Shown piece after piece: positions 1 to 9,264 of a stretch of DNA of 64,000 nucleotides. Position 1 is the stretch's first letter; each line of letters begins with the position of its first letter. The stretch is from JAVVSR01 sp036654095 (GTDB lineage: Bacteria; Bacillota; Clostridia; Christensenellales; CAG-917): contig JAVVSR010000009.1 of the NCBI GenBank assembly GCA_036654095.1, positions 16,215 to 80,214 on the forward strand, given 5' to 3'. Made by a program: the position numbers and the translations under genes. Under the pieces are notes generated by a model. The model saw only the letters and a list, made by a program, of their open reading frames with translations, made no database searches and was not told the DNA's origin.

Positions 1-1849
1 CCTCGGGAGATTTGCCTTCAAACAACATATCAACTTCCGACTGGAAAATAGTTTCTTTTTCAAATAGAACTTTAACCATATTGTCTAATAAATTTCGGTT
101 GTCGCTAATAATTTGTTTTGACCTACCATAACATTCGTCCAAAATCTTTTTCATTTCGGCATCAACTTTGGCAGCGGTTTCGGGCGACATTGCTTGTTGA
201 TTAAAGTCACGGCCAAGGAAAACTTCGTGTTCGCTGTTTCCAAGGAAGATAGTGCCGAGGCTACTCATACCCCACTCGGTGACCATTTTACGAGCAATAG
301 AACTTGCGCGCTGAATGTCATTAGACGCGCCTGTTGAAATATCTTTAAGCACAATTTCTTCGGCAACGCGTCCGGCTAAAAGCATAGATATATTGTCCAT
401 AAGCTTGCCGCGAGTAACGTGGTTATCGTCATTATCGGGGCGAGTTATGGTGTAGCCTGCCGCCATACCGCGCGGAATAATGGAAACTTCGTTTACCTCG
501 TCGCAATGCGCTAAAAGCCTAGCGACAATAGCGTGTCCGCTTTCGTGATAGGCGGTGATACGTTTATCGTGTTCGGTTACGACGCGGCTTTTCTTTTGCG
601 GTCCGGCGATGACTTTATTAATACCTTCGTTGATGTCGGCCATACAAATCGATTTACGATTAGCGCGCGCCGCTAAGATAGCAGCTTCATTTAACAAGTT
701 TTCGATATCTGCGCCGGTAAAGCCGCTAGTCAAACGGGCAAGATTTTTAAAATCGATGTCGTCAGAAAGTGGTTTGTTTCGCGCGTGTACTTTAAATATA
801 GCTTCGCGCCCGCGTACGTCGGGAATATGAACATAAATTTGACGGTCAAAACGACCCGGACGTAAAAGAGCAGGGTCAAGAATATCCGCGCGGTTAGTGG
901 CCGCCATAATAATGATACCTTCATTTTTTTCAAAGCCGTCCATTTGGACAAGTAATTGATTTAAAGTTTGCTCGCGCTCGTCGTGTCCACCGCCCAAGCC
1001 AGTGCCTCTTTGACGGCCGACAGCGTCGATTTCATCAATAAAGATAATGCACGGCATATTGTGTTTAGCTTGCTCAAACAAGTCACGCACACGCGATGCG
1101 CCGACACCTACAAACATTTCAACAAAGTCGCTTCCGCTGATGCTGAAGAAAGGCACATTAGCCTCGCCGGCGACAGCTTTTGCAAACAACGTTTTGCCCG
1201 TACCCGGAGGGCCAACTAACAATACGCCACGAGGGATACGCGCGCCAATATCAATAAATTTTTTGGGACTTTTCAAAAAGTCGACAATCTCTTGAAGTTC
1301 CTCTTTTTCTTCCTCGGCGCCTGCAACGTCGTTAAAGCGAACCTTAACCGACTGCACAACGCGAGCTTTTGTTTTGCCGAAGTTCATAGCCTTGTTGTTT
1401 TGGCCTTGGCTTTGACGATAGATAATGAAAAACACTATGCCGATAAGCACAACGGAAAGCAATGGAAGCAACAAACTAAACAACATTGACCGTTTCCCGG
1501 GGTTGTCAAAAATGACCGACGGAACAGTCGTAATAGTTGGGTCGGCCTCGGCGGCGGCAATCGCCTCAAAAACAGCTTTTGCGTCGCGGTCGGGAATGTA
1601 TGCGAAAGCATCATAACGATTGGGGAAAAATTTAGCCTCAATTTTACTGGTGTTATATCTAATTTTAATTAAGTAATCGCCAGAAATTTGAATATGCGAA
1701 ACCTTGCCTTCCTTAATGGCGGTTACAACAGACCCATTGCCCGCGTAATTTATTTCTTCGGCATTGTTGGAAGAAAGCAGAGAAGCAATCAATACAATGC
1801 CTAAAATTATCATAACGACTATGAGTATAGTTTTAGACGTTTTTTTCAC
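1..1849 (-). CDS. ftsH: ATP-dependent zinc metalloprotease FtsH (3' end outside window)
   Basis: Membrane-anchored AAA+ protease that degrades misfolded membrane proteins and short-lived regulators. I translated the minus strand from a GTG at 1849; a GGAGG lies about 8 bases upstream. Visible in order: a first transmembrane helix (residues ~8-26), an extracytoplasmic domain, a second helix (~122-144), the AAA module with Walker A GPPGTGKT (~213-220), Walker B with FIDEID, the SRH region (ATNRADILDPALLRPGRFD), and the zinc motif HESGH (~435-439). About 616 residues are in the window. FtsH proteins usually have 610-700, so only the C-terminal tail is missing. The listed open frames on the opposite strand here are shadows of this gene. 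Confidence 0.97.
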   Translation of the reverse strand, partial: MKKTSKTILIVVMIILGIVLIASLLSSNNAEEINYAGNGSVVTAIKEGKVSHIQISGDYLIKIRYNTSKIEAKFFPNRYDAFAYIPDRDAKAVFEAIAAAEADPTITTVPSVIFDNPGKRSMLFSLLLPLLSVVLIGIVFFIIYRQSQGQNNKAMNFGKTKARVVQSVKVRFNDVAGAEEEKEELQEIVDFLKSPKKFIDIGARIPRGVLLVGPPGTGKTLFAKAVAGEANVPFFSISGSDFVEMFVGVGASRVRDLFEQAKHNMPCIIFIDEIDAVGRQRGTGLGGGHDEREQTLNQLLVQMDGFEKNEGIIIMAATNRADILDPALLRPGRFDRQIYVHIPDVRGREAIFKVHARNKPLSDDIDFKNLARLTSGFTGADIENLLNEAAILAARANRKSICMADINEGINKVIAGPQKKSRVVTEHDKRITAYHESGHAIVARLLAHCDEVNEVSIIPRGMAAGYTITRPDNDDNHVTRGKLMDNISMLLAGRVAEEIVLKDISTGASNDIQRASSIARKMVTEWGMSSLGTIFLGNSEHEVFLGRDFNQQAMSPETAAKVDAEMKKILDECYGRSKQIISDNRNLLDNMVKVLFEKETIFQSEVDMLFEGKSPE

Positions 1850-1983
1850 AAATAATAGCCTCCAAAATTGTAGGCAAAAAGCCCACGCATTTTAATAGTA
1901 AATAATAGATAGTACCATTATAGCACAACTTGTTAAAAAATCAATAGATTTTAAGCAAATATGAGTTGCGCAGGATGAGGCCG

Positions 1984-2430
1984 TTAATATATTGCAGAAG
2001 AAAGCACAAACGCTATTTTAGCGCATATTTTTTGCACATTAACGCTTGAAACGGTTAAAAGTGCGCTAAGGGGATTGGGCTTAATTTTGTCGACAACACC
2101 TAAAATCCCGATATCGCCGACGGGATTTGGCAAATTTGTTAAAGCGCGCTTAGGATTTACGCCACCTTTTAGGACTCTTATATTTTCAATTTCTTCGGTG
2201 TTACTTAAGCAAGCGTCAACGGCAATGATAGGGCTGTCCTTATGCACGATTTTGATAAAATCCACAAACGAATTTAAATTTTTGCCATTTACCGAGCGCC
2301 CCGTTACGCCGTAAACAAAGCATTTTATATTGAGTGTTTTAGTAAGTAGGTCGCCAACGCTTGGGCCAACGCTGTCGCCCATTATTTTGTCGCTTCCTAC
2401 GCATAAAATTACAGGCAGTGAATTATTCAT
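1984..2430 (-). CDS. yyaC: YyaC-family (DUF1256) sporulation-associated protein
   Basis: A 148-residue protein matching the YyaC family, which is related to the germination protease Gpr and is found in spore-forming Firmicutes. Family landmarks seen: CVGSDKIMGDSVGPSVGDLL near the start, the central IAVDACLS segment, then LPNPVGDIGILGVV. Length is slightly under the usual ~180-200. An AGGAG ends 5 bases before the ATG. It is transcribed away from the CvpA-like gene. Its presence is the best sign in the window that this lineage has, or descends from, endospore formers. The biochemical role of YyaC is not well established. Confidence 0.88.
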   Translation of the reverse strand: MNNSLPVILCVGSDKIMGDSVGPSVGDLLTKTLNIKCFVYGVTGRSVNGKNLNSFVDFIKIVHKDSPIIAVDACLSNTEEIENIRVLKGGVNPKRALTNLPNPVGDIGILGVVDKIKPNPLSALLTVSSVNVQKICAKIAFVLSSAIY

Positions 2431-2504
2431 AGTTCTCCTTATTTGCGCGAATTATGGTAATTATTGACAAAAATAATTTTTTTAGTATTAAAATAAAAAA
2501 TATC

Positions 2505-2532
2505 TTGCTAAATTTAGTATTTATGCTATAAT
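2505..2532 (+). promoter_or_regulatory. Promoter of the CvpA-like gene
   Basis: TTGCTA (2505-2510), a 16-base spacer and TATAAT (2527-2532) preceded by TG, giving an extended -10. It sits ~58 bases upstream of the ATG at 2590. Confidence 0.6.
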
Positions 2533-2589
2533 ACAAGTATATCTGTGTTTTGCAGGTACGGTTTTGTATGTAAATTATAAGGAGACGCT

Positions 2590-3354
2590 ATGCAACTATT
2601 GTTAGCTGTTTCGTTAAACGGTATTAGTAAACTTGATATTGGTATAGCAGTCTTATTGTTGTTAGGGCTGTTAATTGGTGTTTCCCGCGGGTTTGCGAAA
2701 ACTTTTAGGGGTGGCACAGGTTCTCTTTTTGCTTTGGCGGCAGGTGTAGCAGGTTTGTTTTTATTGGTTGAAACGGTGTCAAAACAAAGTTTTTGTGTTG
2801 ATATTCAAAAGGGTTTTTCATCACTAATTGATAAATTGGGCGTAGGGTTTTCGTCTTCGGCGAAAGTTGAAAATGGCGCGATATTTGTTTTGGTAAATGG
2901 CAACTATATTGCTTTTAAGGAGTCGTTTACGGGTGTTGTCGGCACGATAGCTGGTTTGGCGGAAGGTACTTTAATAAAAGTTCTAGGCGCAGGGATTGAC
3001 GGAGTAGCGAGTATTTCAACATTGTTGGCGGTTAAGCTTACGGCAGTTGTTGTGAAAGTTGGCGTGTTTGTGGTGACTTGCATAGTTGCGAAAATTGCAT
3101 TTTCGATATTATCTAAAATTTTAATTTCGCTAGTGCAGGGCAAAAAAACACTGTGCGCGATTGACAGGGTTTTAGGTTTGACGTTTAGTTTTTTGTTGGT
3201 AAGTGTAATTGTATTAGGCGCATTTTATTTTATAAAGCAAAATCCAACGGTTCAATATGTTGCGCAGATACAGCAAATGATTGACGGTTCTAATTTGGCG
3301 AAATGGCTTTATAATAATAACCCTTTGTTTGAGTTGTTGCAAAAGTTTGTATAA
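2590..3354 (+). CDS. CvpA-like integral membrane protein
   Basis: 254 residues with four likely membrane helices (~15-32, 43-62, 148-172, 194-214). The first carries the pattern seen in CvpA/colicin V production proteins: an LDIGI-like start, a run of hydrophobic residues, then G-x-x-R-G-F. The loop between helices 2 and 3 is longer than in a minimal CvpA (~85 residues, probably outside the cell). SD AAGGAG lies ahead of the ATG. CvpA proteins affect envelope integrity in several bacteria, but no molecular activity is settled. No operon partner; a bidirectional terminator follows at 3522-3546. Confidence 0.72.
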   Translation: MQLLLAVSLNGISKLDIGIAVLLLLGLLIGVSRGFAKTFRGGTGSLFALAAGVAGLFLLVETVSKQSFCVDIQKGFSSLIDKLGVGFSSSAKVENGAIFVLVNGNYIAFKESFTGVVGTIAGLAEGTLIKVLGAGIDGVASISTLLAVKLTAVVVKVGVFVVTCIVAKIAFSILSKILISLVQGKKTLCAIDRVLGLTFSFLLVSVIVLGAFYFIKQNPTVQYVAQIQQMIDGSNLAKWLYNNNPLFELLQKFV

Positions 3355-3412
3355 AAATGACATTGGTATATGATAGCCTGTAAGTAGTGTAGCGCTTTTT
3401 AGTTGTCGTGAA

Positions 3413-3488
3413 ATGGAAAGTTTAAAGTGTGAATGATAGTGTGAATGATTAGGAATATGGAAAGTTTAAAGTGTGAATGATTAGGAAT
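3413..3488. repeat. Two-copy imperfect direct repeat in the cvpA-like/hup gap
   Basis: A 25-base block (ATGG-AAAGTTTAAAGTGTG-AATGAT) occurs at 3413-3437 and again at 3457-3481. A nested 18-base block ending TGATTAGGAAT occurs at 3439-3456 and 3471-3488. It looks like a recent local duplication. No reading frame or hairpin explains it. Confidence 0.7.
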
Positions 3489-3521
3489 TTTGTTTGTAAA
3501 TAAATATTTTATAGCAAAGAA

Positions 3522-3546
3522 AAAGGACGGCAAAATGCCGTCCTTT
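3522..3546. terminator. Bidirectional terminator between the CvpA-like gene and hup
   Basis: Perfect 10-bp stem (AAAGGACGGC / GCCGTCCTTT) with a 5-base loop. T-rich tracts on both sides let it end transcription from either direction. Confidence 0.9.
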
Positions 3547-3563
3547 CTTTTTTATTGCTAAAA

Positions 3564-3836
3564 TTACTTAATAGCTTCCAACAATGTTTTGCCTGCCTTA
3601 AATGCAACTGTCTTTTTTGCCGCAATGTCTATTGGCGCGCCAGTCGCTGGATTAACTCCCTTGCGAGCTGCGGATACCTTTGATTTAAATGTGCCAAATC
3701 CAACTAATGCCACATCATCATTGGCTTTTATCGCCTTTGTAATAACAGCGATTACGCCGTCTATTGCTTCTTTAGCAGCGGCCTGTGAAATCCCCGCTTC
3801 TACCGCTACTGCCCCAACAAACTCGTTCTTATTCAT
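3564..3836 (-). CDS. hup: HU-family DNA-binding protein
   Basis: 90-residue nucleoid protein of the usual HU length. Seen: MNKNEFVGAVA start, the dimerisation helices, GFGTFKSKVSAARKGVNPATGAPIDI with the arm's proline-containing turn, and the AFKAGKTLLEAI end. HU binds and bends DNA without strong sequence preference. SD GGAGG precedes the ATG. It is monocistronic, with its own promoter at 3874-3903 and a terminator at 3522-3546. Confidence 0.97.
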   Translation of the reverse strand: MNKNEFVGAVAVEAGISQAAAKEAIDGVIAVITKAIKANDDVALVGFGTFKSKVSAARKGVNPATGAPIDIAAKKTVAFKAGKTLLEAIK

Positions 3837-3873
3837 AATAATCCTCCGTTAAAATTGGCTAATGCCTAGATGT

Positions 3874-3903
3874 AGTATAACTTATTGCAGACTGTATTGT
3901 CAA
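3874..3903 (-). promoter_or_regulatory. Promoter of hup
   Basis: Read on the minus strand: TTGACA (3903-3898), 18-base spacer, TATACT (3879-3874), ~38 bases upstream of the hup start. Confidence 0.7.
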
Positions 3904-4059
3904 TACCAAATTAAAAAATAAGCACTAACGACACAAAATAGTTGATAATTGTATGTATTTAAAGGCTTAAACTCTTACAGTTGTATAGTTTTGGGTATAA
4001 TTTTCACCTACTATATGTTTAAATGGAATCTATTTCCTAAAAACCATCAATAAATATTG

Positions 4060-4088
4060 TTGCATATATGTCGGTAATATTGTATCAT
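4060..4088 (+). promoter_or_regulatory. Promoter of the large surface protein gene
   Basis: TTGCAT (4060-4065), 17-base spacer, TATCAT (4083-4088), ~60 bases upstream of the ATG at 4150. The rest of the 3837-4149 gap is AT-rich and holds nothing else I recognise. Confidence 0.5.
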
Positions 4089-4149
4089 AGTAATATATTT
4101 AACTAACTTTACCAAGTCCGCGTATGCGCGTGCTTGTAGGAGGCATATT

Positions 4150-7100
4150 ATGAAAGGTTGTGTGGGGAGTGTTTTTTCGTTCTTTTTCGGAATAGTTGTT
4201 GGAATTGTGCTGTTGGTAGGCACGGTCGCGGGGACTGGCTATTTTATGGTTACGCAGGTTACCGTGCAGAAAGCGGAGGAGATGTCGGGGCAAATTATTT
4301 TCAAAGACCCTGAAGCCTCCATAAAACTTATGACTATTATGGATATTATTAACTATGTTAAGTCGGGCAAAATTAATAATATTACAATGGAGGAAGTTGA
4401 CAATCTTACGGGGATTGACCTTATTGATGTCATTGAAAAAAGTTTAAATATTACAATAGATGACGGCCCAGAAAAGGACGAATTGCTAAAGTTGCCTGTT
4501 TTAAAGGTTTTCGAGGGGAGCAACTTAGGTATTGTTCTTAACAGTGTTACGCTTGACAACATACTGACAAAGATGAACATTGATAAAACTACTTTAAATA
4601 TGCCGCTAATTGCCGACCATTTAAACGAGCCTGCTATTATCGCGCTAAATGCGGTATTGGGCGAGCTTGACTTTAACAAGCTTACATTTGCCGATATACA
4701 GTACAAGCTAGGGTTGACGCTTGACGCAAGCATTTTGGATAATTTTGATAATTTTAAAATTACCGAAATGGGGTCAGCAATCGAAACATTAGCTTTAGAA
4801 AGCGTAATACCAAACTTTGACAGGGATTTTTATTTAAAAATAGATGACGACGAGTTTATTCACGTAGTTGAGTTTCGCGAGATTGAATTTATTGAGGCTT
4901 ATACCGCTATCGCAAGTGGCGAGGTTGTAGCTGAAGGCGAGCGTTATGCTTACAGCGAGGAATATGACCGATATACTAAAGACATTAAGGGGACATATAA
5001 AAAAGCTAAAGTGGGTAGCCTTGACTTATTCAAGCGTGAAGGCTCAGCCGCTCCGTACAAGTATGTTCAAGACAAATATGGCAAGTACACTCCAAAAAAT
5101 GTAAAGAGCAACGACAGGTATAGCTTTGACGCAACGGCAAAAAAATATGTTAAAGACAAAGCAGGCACATACTTTTTATATGACAATTTTATTGAAGTCA
5201 GCAAAGCGACAGTAAGTCAGCTTGGCAATTTCCCAACAAGGTTTGTGCCAAAATATGCTTCGCGAGTAGATACAATCACAACAGGAACAGGAGTTTCGGC
5301 AGTTACGTCGTATGAACTTCAGCAACGCGGTTTCATTGAAAAGGAATGTGTGGCTGACAGTTTAGGCTATACAGAGTATCGTTTTATAAATGGTATTTGG
5401 GAAAGGAATACTGGCGACGGTGTAAATGTAATGTGGAAGCCTGCAAGGACATTTGAAATACAGGTGACGGGTTCGGGAACGGGCATATCGCATAAACTTC
5501 TAGAAGTTGCGGGTGGCGATTATTCGCAAGTACATATTGGAAAAACCGAACGAATTTTAAAAACATTAGCCGATAGTTCTGTTTCAACAATGAACACTAC
5601 TATTGCAACGCTTATGATTTCCGACGTTATGGACGTTGACTTTGACGAGTACGCGGTGGAAGATAATGAAAAGAAACTTGACGTTGATTGGTTAAGTAGC
5701 AAGGTAGATGTCCGCTTGCCCGATGGAAAAGTTGTTTCATCTAAGGCTAGCGATGAAGCGTTTGTGCTTATTGATGATTTGTACTATCACTTTGATAAAA
5801 ACAATCCAAAGCACCTAGACGCTAAAGTTAAACTTCTTCGCCGTACCTATAAAAGCAATACCAACGCGGCCATTAAACAGTTAGCTAGGGTTAATATTAC
5901 TCAGCTTGGCGCAAAGATGACGGGCGTTGTTGAGAGTTTGGCGGTTGGAGATTTGTTGGCGATACATTATGATTATTATGAAAGCGCAGGCGGCGGATTT
6001 GTAAATACAGGCACAGCGCAAGCTCCCGTTTGGACGGCTTATAACGAAACCGCCCACGCAGGTATGAAAAGATATGCCGAGCCCAGTAGCAAGCTTTTGC
6101 AAAGAATAGGTCGTGTGGCTATTCAAAATATGGCTACCGAAATTGATAAAGTTCAACTAAATGAAATTATAAATATCGAATCGGAAAACACTTATATTGA
6201 AGTTACTGATATCAATACGCTGACAAAAAAAGATTATGGTGTAATTGCGATTGTCGACGCCGATAAAGTCGAGGAAACATTCCGCGGTACGTTTGAAACG
6301 CTGACCTATGTTGACGTGACCGATGAAGATAATGATGGCAATGTTACCGAAAAACGTTCAAAGATATTGGCGAGTTTTAAAGCGGGCGGCAAGTATGTTT
6401 CGGGTCAGCCGTTTTACAGAGTCAAGAAGGAACGAAGCAGTGGCGCGCTAGTTGGAATGGCAAATGTTACAATAGGCGGATTGAGCCAAAATATGCAAAC
6501 TACTATCAATAAAATGAATTTGAAAGACGTTTTAAATATTGAAGGCGATATTTATGAAAAGACGGCTGCAACGTCTTATAACGACGCCGTATTGTTGCTT
6601 GGCGAAGGGAATGTATACGCGCTTGTTGAAAACATATTCAAGCTTAATGACGGCAAATTAAAAGATGACGCTAATCAACCATTGGTTATTACGGAGTTCT
6701 ATAAAAAACTTTACAATGGTTCGGCGCACATTATCTTGAAAAAACTTTGCAATATCCCCGTCAAAGAAATGGGCGCAAGTATGGATACCGTCATTACCGA
6801 TACAACGCTTGGCGAAATTATTACAATTAATCTTGAAAACGAATTTGTGCTTGACACGGCAGGCAGTTATAGAAAATTGGCTACCGTTGATACTAAGAAA
6901 ATTGCTAGGGAAAAATATAAAGGCACATATGAGTTATGGAGTACAAACGGCAAAGTTAATATTATGGTTAAATATCAGGCAGGCTATGTTGGCGACCGTT
7001 ATTCGATAGTGGCTGGCAAGCAACGTAGCAGTGGCGTTCTCGTAGCGCTTGAAGGCATAACAGTTGGTTCGCTTGGGCAACAAATGCAATCAAAAATTGA

Positions 7101-7932
7101 CAACACAAAGCTGTTTGACGTAATATATATTGATGGCGATGTGTATACGCAGTTTACATATGACAACGACGGAAATGCCGCAACTCCCGAAATTGCTTGT
7201 CCTGACTTTAGTACCGCATTTGTAGAAGCTGATAAACTAATTGTCGATGGAGCTGTTCCAATTTACATTGACAAGGACGGTATATTCGCTTCGACTAACG
7301 GTTACTTTAAGCACGAGGCAGGGTATAATTGGGAGCCTACTGAAGTTTGGGTTAAAGATGGAAATACCTACATTCAATACAATGACGCGACCCACCAAGG
7401 CAAACAAAGGTTTATTAAAGCCGATGATTATATTAAACGTATCCCCAACTATACGGGCTATTACAACAAGGTATATACAGGCAATGACAATGCAATTATG
7501 AAAAAACTAGCAACAATTTCGGCGCAACATATGGCCTCACGTCTAAGCGACGTCGTAAATGACACGTCTTTGGGCGAGCTGAAAGTTGGTGGTACGGGAG
7601 GTATCTTGGGCAATCCGCGTATTCAAAATGCAAAAATTGGTGAACTGCCCGAAACTATTACCGATGTTTTAACCAGGGCTACGCTAAACGAACTTAACGA
7701 GTGGGGCAACTTAGGCATTGACCCGAAGGTTATCCTTGCGCTTAATATTTCCGTGGCTATTAAAAATGGCGAAGACCCTGCGAAGTACAACCCAACTTCG
7801 CTTAGCGATGCAGCTTATAACTCTAAGTATGATATTCAGCTAGTGGATTTCTTTAAGTGTATTGTTTACGATAGCACTAATCCGCTAAATCCTATTAAAT
7901 TTGACTTATCTAAGTTAGCCGCGAAGCCATAA
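4150..7932 (+). CDS. Very large membrane-anchored or secreted repeat protein, function unknown
   Basis: 1260 residues. The N-terminus has one hydrophobic helix (~8-33) after MKGCVGSV, so it is probably tethered to the membrane with the bulk outside. I do not recognise a catalytic domain. At least seven related segments recur (near residues 468, 572, 649, 767, 862, 964 and 1116). Each contains a short hydrophobic start, then L-G/S-x-x-M-x-x-x-I/V, then an L-x-D/E-V/I/L-I-x-I-type end. Between them lie Tyr/Lys/Asp-rich stretches (for example ~280-345) resembling beta-rich linker modules. The pattern fits a chain of repeated extracellular folds. SD TAGGAGG lies before the ATG and a terminator follows at 7970. 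The gene stands alone. Adhesion, glycan binding or a structural surface role are all possible, and none is shown. Confidence 0.85.
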   Translation: MKGCVGSVFSFFFGIVVGIVLLVGTVAGTGYFMVTQVTVQKAEEMSGQIIFKDPEASIKLMTIMDIINYVKSGKINNITMEEVDNLTGIDLIDVIEKSLNITIDDGPEKDELLKLPVLKVFEGSNLGIVLNSVTLDNILTKMNIDKTTLNMPLIADHLNEPAIIALNAVLGELDFNKLTFADIQYKLGLTLDASILDNFDNFKITEMGSAIETLALESVIPNFDRDFYLKIDDDEFIHVVEFREIEFIEAYTAIASGEVVAEGERYAYSEEYDRYTKDIKGTYKKAKVGSLDLFKREGSAAPYKYVQDKYGKYTPKNVKSNDRYSFDATAKKYVKDKAGTYFLYDNFIEVSKATVSQLGNFPTRFVPKYASRVDTITTGTGVSAVTSYELQQRGFIEKECVADSLGYTEYRFINGIWERNTGDGVNVMWKPARTFEIQVTGSGTGISHKLLEVAGGDYSQVHIGKTERILKTLADSSVSTMNTTIATLMISDVMDVDFDEYAVEDNEKKLDVDWLSSKVDVRLPDGKVVSSKASDEAFVLIDDLYYHFDKNNPKHLDAKVKLLRRTYKSNTNAAIKQLARVNITQLGAKMTGVVESLAVGDLLAIHYDYYESAGGGFVNTGTAQAPVWTAYNETAHAGMKRYAEPSSKLLQRIGRVAIQNMATEIDKVQLNEIINIESENTYIEVTDINTLTKKDYGVIAIVDADKVEETFRGTFETLTYVDVTDEDNDGNVTEKRSKILASFKAGGKYVSGQPFYRVKKERSSGALVGMANVTIGGLSQNMQTTINKMNLKDVLNIEGDIYEKTAATSYNDAVLLLGEGNVYALVENIFKLNDGKLKDDANQPLVITEFYKKLYNGSAHIILKKLCNIPVKEMGASMDTVITDTTLGEIITINLENEFVLDTAGSYRKLATVDTKKIAREKYKGTYELWSTNGKVNIMVKYQAGYVGDRYSIVAGKQRSSGVLVALEGITVGSLGQQMQSKIDNTKLFDVIYIDGDVYTQFTYDNDGNAATPEIACPDFSTAFVEADKLIVDGAVPIYIDKDGIFASTNGYFKHEAGYNWEPTEVWVKDGNTYIQYNDATHQGKQRFIKADDYIKRIPNYTGYYNKVYTGNDNAIMKKLATISAQHMASRLSDVVNDTSLGELKVGGTGGILGNPRIQNAKIGELPETITDVLTRATLNELNEWGNLGIDPKVILALNISVAIKNGEDPAKYNPTSLSDAAYNSKYDIQLVDFFKCIVYDSTNPLNPIKFDLSKLAAKP

Positions 7933-7969
7933 TAGGCATAAGTGTTGGTGCTTATTAATTTGATAAAAT

Positions 7970-8004
7970 AATCCTTGCTATTACAACACGTTTTAGCAAG
8001 GATT
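7970..8004 (+). terminator. Terminator after the large repeat protein
   Basis: 11-bp perfect stem (AATCCTTGCTA / TAGCAAGGATT), 13-base loop, then GTATTTT. The T tract is weak. Confidence 0.6.
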
Positions 8005-8074
8005 GTATTTTAAACGAGATAACAAAAACAATTAACAGCATAAGCTAATCAAAAAAAGTAGACAGGAGAGGTTT

Positions 8075-8629
8075 ATGAAAATTAGACCATATGAAGCGAA
8101 AGACCGCGAACGCGTGCGTATGATATGTCACAAAACCGCAACGGACGCGAAGTATATTAAAAATCCAAATTTAGTAGCGGCGATTTATGCCGATTATTAT
8201 GTTGACTATGAACCTCAAAACGCCTTTATACTTGCAAATGACAACGATTTGGCCGTTGGATATATTCTTTGCGCCGAAAACTATAAGCGTTTTATTAAGA
8301 ATTTTAATAAATTTCAATATTCTAAAGTTAAGGCGATTTCGTTGCGCGAGGCAATTAATCATCGTCTTGGATTTATCGTGGACAGGTTAGTTGGCAAAAA
8401 GTATCCCGCGCATTTGCATATTGATTTGCTGCCCGAGGCGCAACGTCAAGGATTTGGTTCTAAACTTGTTGATACGCTAGTTTTGCATTTAAAAACAAAA
8501 GGAGTTTCGGGGGTTTGGCTAGGCGTTGGAGGAACAAATTTTAGTGGAATAAATTTTTATAAGAAATATGGTTTTTCGCTAATATACGATTTGGGTAAGA
8601 CGGGTAAATTTTTTGGTTTAACCATATAG
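8075..8629 (+). CDS. GNAT-family N-acetyltransferase
   Basis: 184 residues. The acetyl-CoA binding signature QRQGFG is at ~123-128, directly after strand HLHIDLLPEA, and is followed by the helix SKLVDTLVLHL. A typical GNAT end follows (GINFYKKYGFSLI). The HLHIDLLPE pattern resembles acetyltransferases found beside, or fused to, hexosaminidases, but the substrate cannot be told. SD CAGGAGAGG precedes the ATG. Monocistronic as far as can be seen. Confidence 0.88.
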   Translation: MKIRPYEAKDRERVRMICHKTATDAKYIKNPNLVAAIYADYYVDYEPQNAFILANDNDLAVGYILCAENYKRFIKNFNKFQYSKVKAISLREAINHRLGFIVDRLVGKKYPAHLHIDLLPEAQRQGFGSKLVDTLVLHLKTKGVSGVWLGVGGTNFSGINFYKKYGFSLIYDLGKTGKFFGLTI

Positions 8630-8875
8630 TTTTTGAATATTTTTATTTCGAAAACAAGGACGAGCGAAGTTATTAAACGGTTCGAAATTATTAAATTAGC
8701 TTAGTTTTTATTGGCAAACAGAGCTTTATAAATTAGCGTATAAAGTAAAAATAAGTTTGTAATAATAAAATGTAATTATATTAAAACTCATGGTAAGGCT
8801 GGCATTTATAAAACAAAATTAGCGCAATATGTAAGCAAAGATAAATAGCGCGCTTAAGCATACAGGAACTTTTAG

Positions 8876-8904
8876 TTGACAAAACTAATAGATATATATA
8901 TAAT
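8876..8904 (+). promoter_or_regulatory. Promoter of the T-box leader and cysE-cysS
   Basis: Consensus TTGACA (8876-8881), 17-base spacer, TATAAT (8899-8904). Transcription would start near 8911, leaving a leader of ~350 bases before cysE. The 8630-8875 part of the gap is AT-rich and shows nothing else. Confidence 0.85.
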
Positions 8905-8992
8905 ACAAAAATAGTCAACAGCAAGCGTAGCTGACCTAAGCAAATAGCTATCAAGTTTGTTTTTATATTGATTGACAAGAAAACTTAATAAT

Positions 8993-9195
8993 TGCAATGA
9001 TAAACAAGAGTAATAGCGAAAGTGGTTTAAGAGAGGTCGCTCAAGGCTGTGAGGTGGCTAACTAAAACGCTATGAAGTGCGGTTTTGAGCATTGTCGGGG
9101 AAATACGGCAACGGTGGTCACCGAGATATGACAAGCCTTTACAGAGGTGGATTAACGATTATGGTCGTCCTTGGTTAAAACGGACGGCTTTTTTT
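8993..9195 (+). promoter_or_regulatory. T-box riboswitch, cysteine specific
   Basis: Leader RNA that senses uncharged tRNA-Cys. Stem I features are visible: a base of CAATG (8995-8999) against CATTG, the AGAGAG-type motif near 9030, and the AGGCTGTGAGGTGGCT distal segment. A specifier region GAAG-TGC carries the Cys codon TGC at 9078-9080. Near the 3' end the T-box sequence GAGGTGGA carries TGGA at 9148-9151, complementary to a tRNA 3' end UCCA. That fits the U73 discriminator of tRNA-Cys. The competing terminator pairs 9164-9170 with 9182-9188 and is followed by seven T. The downstream genes make and charge cysteine, in agreement. Confidence 0.9.
9164..9195 (+). terminator. Conditional terminator of the T-box
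   Basis: 7-bp stem GTCGTCC / GGACGGC (one G-U pair) followed by TTTTTTT. Formation would stop transcription before cysE when tRNA-Cys is charged. Confidence 0.85.
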
Positions 9196-9264
9196 ATTTT
9201 ATGCGAAGTTTAAGTTAGTAGATTGAAGCGATTTTTTAAAGTTGCTTGAGCGAGGAAAGTGGGT

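Noticed and set aside
555..1616. Four + strand open frames
   Set aside because: They lie opposite ftsH, which has full family motifs in the minus frame.
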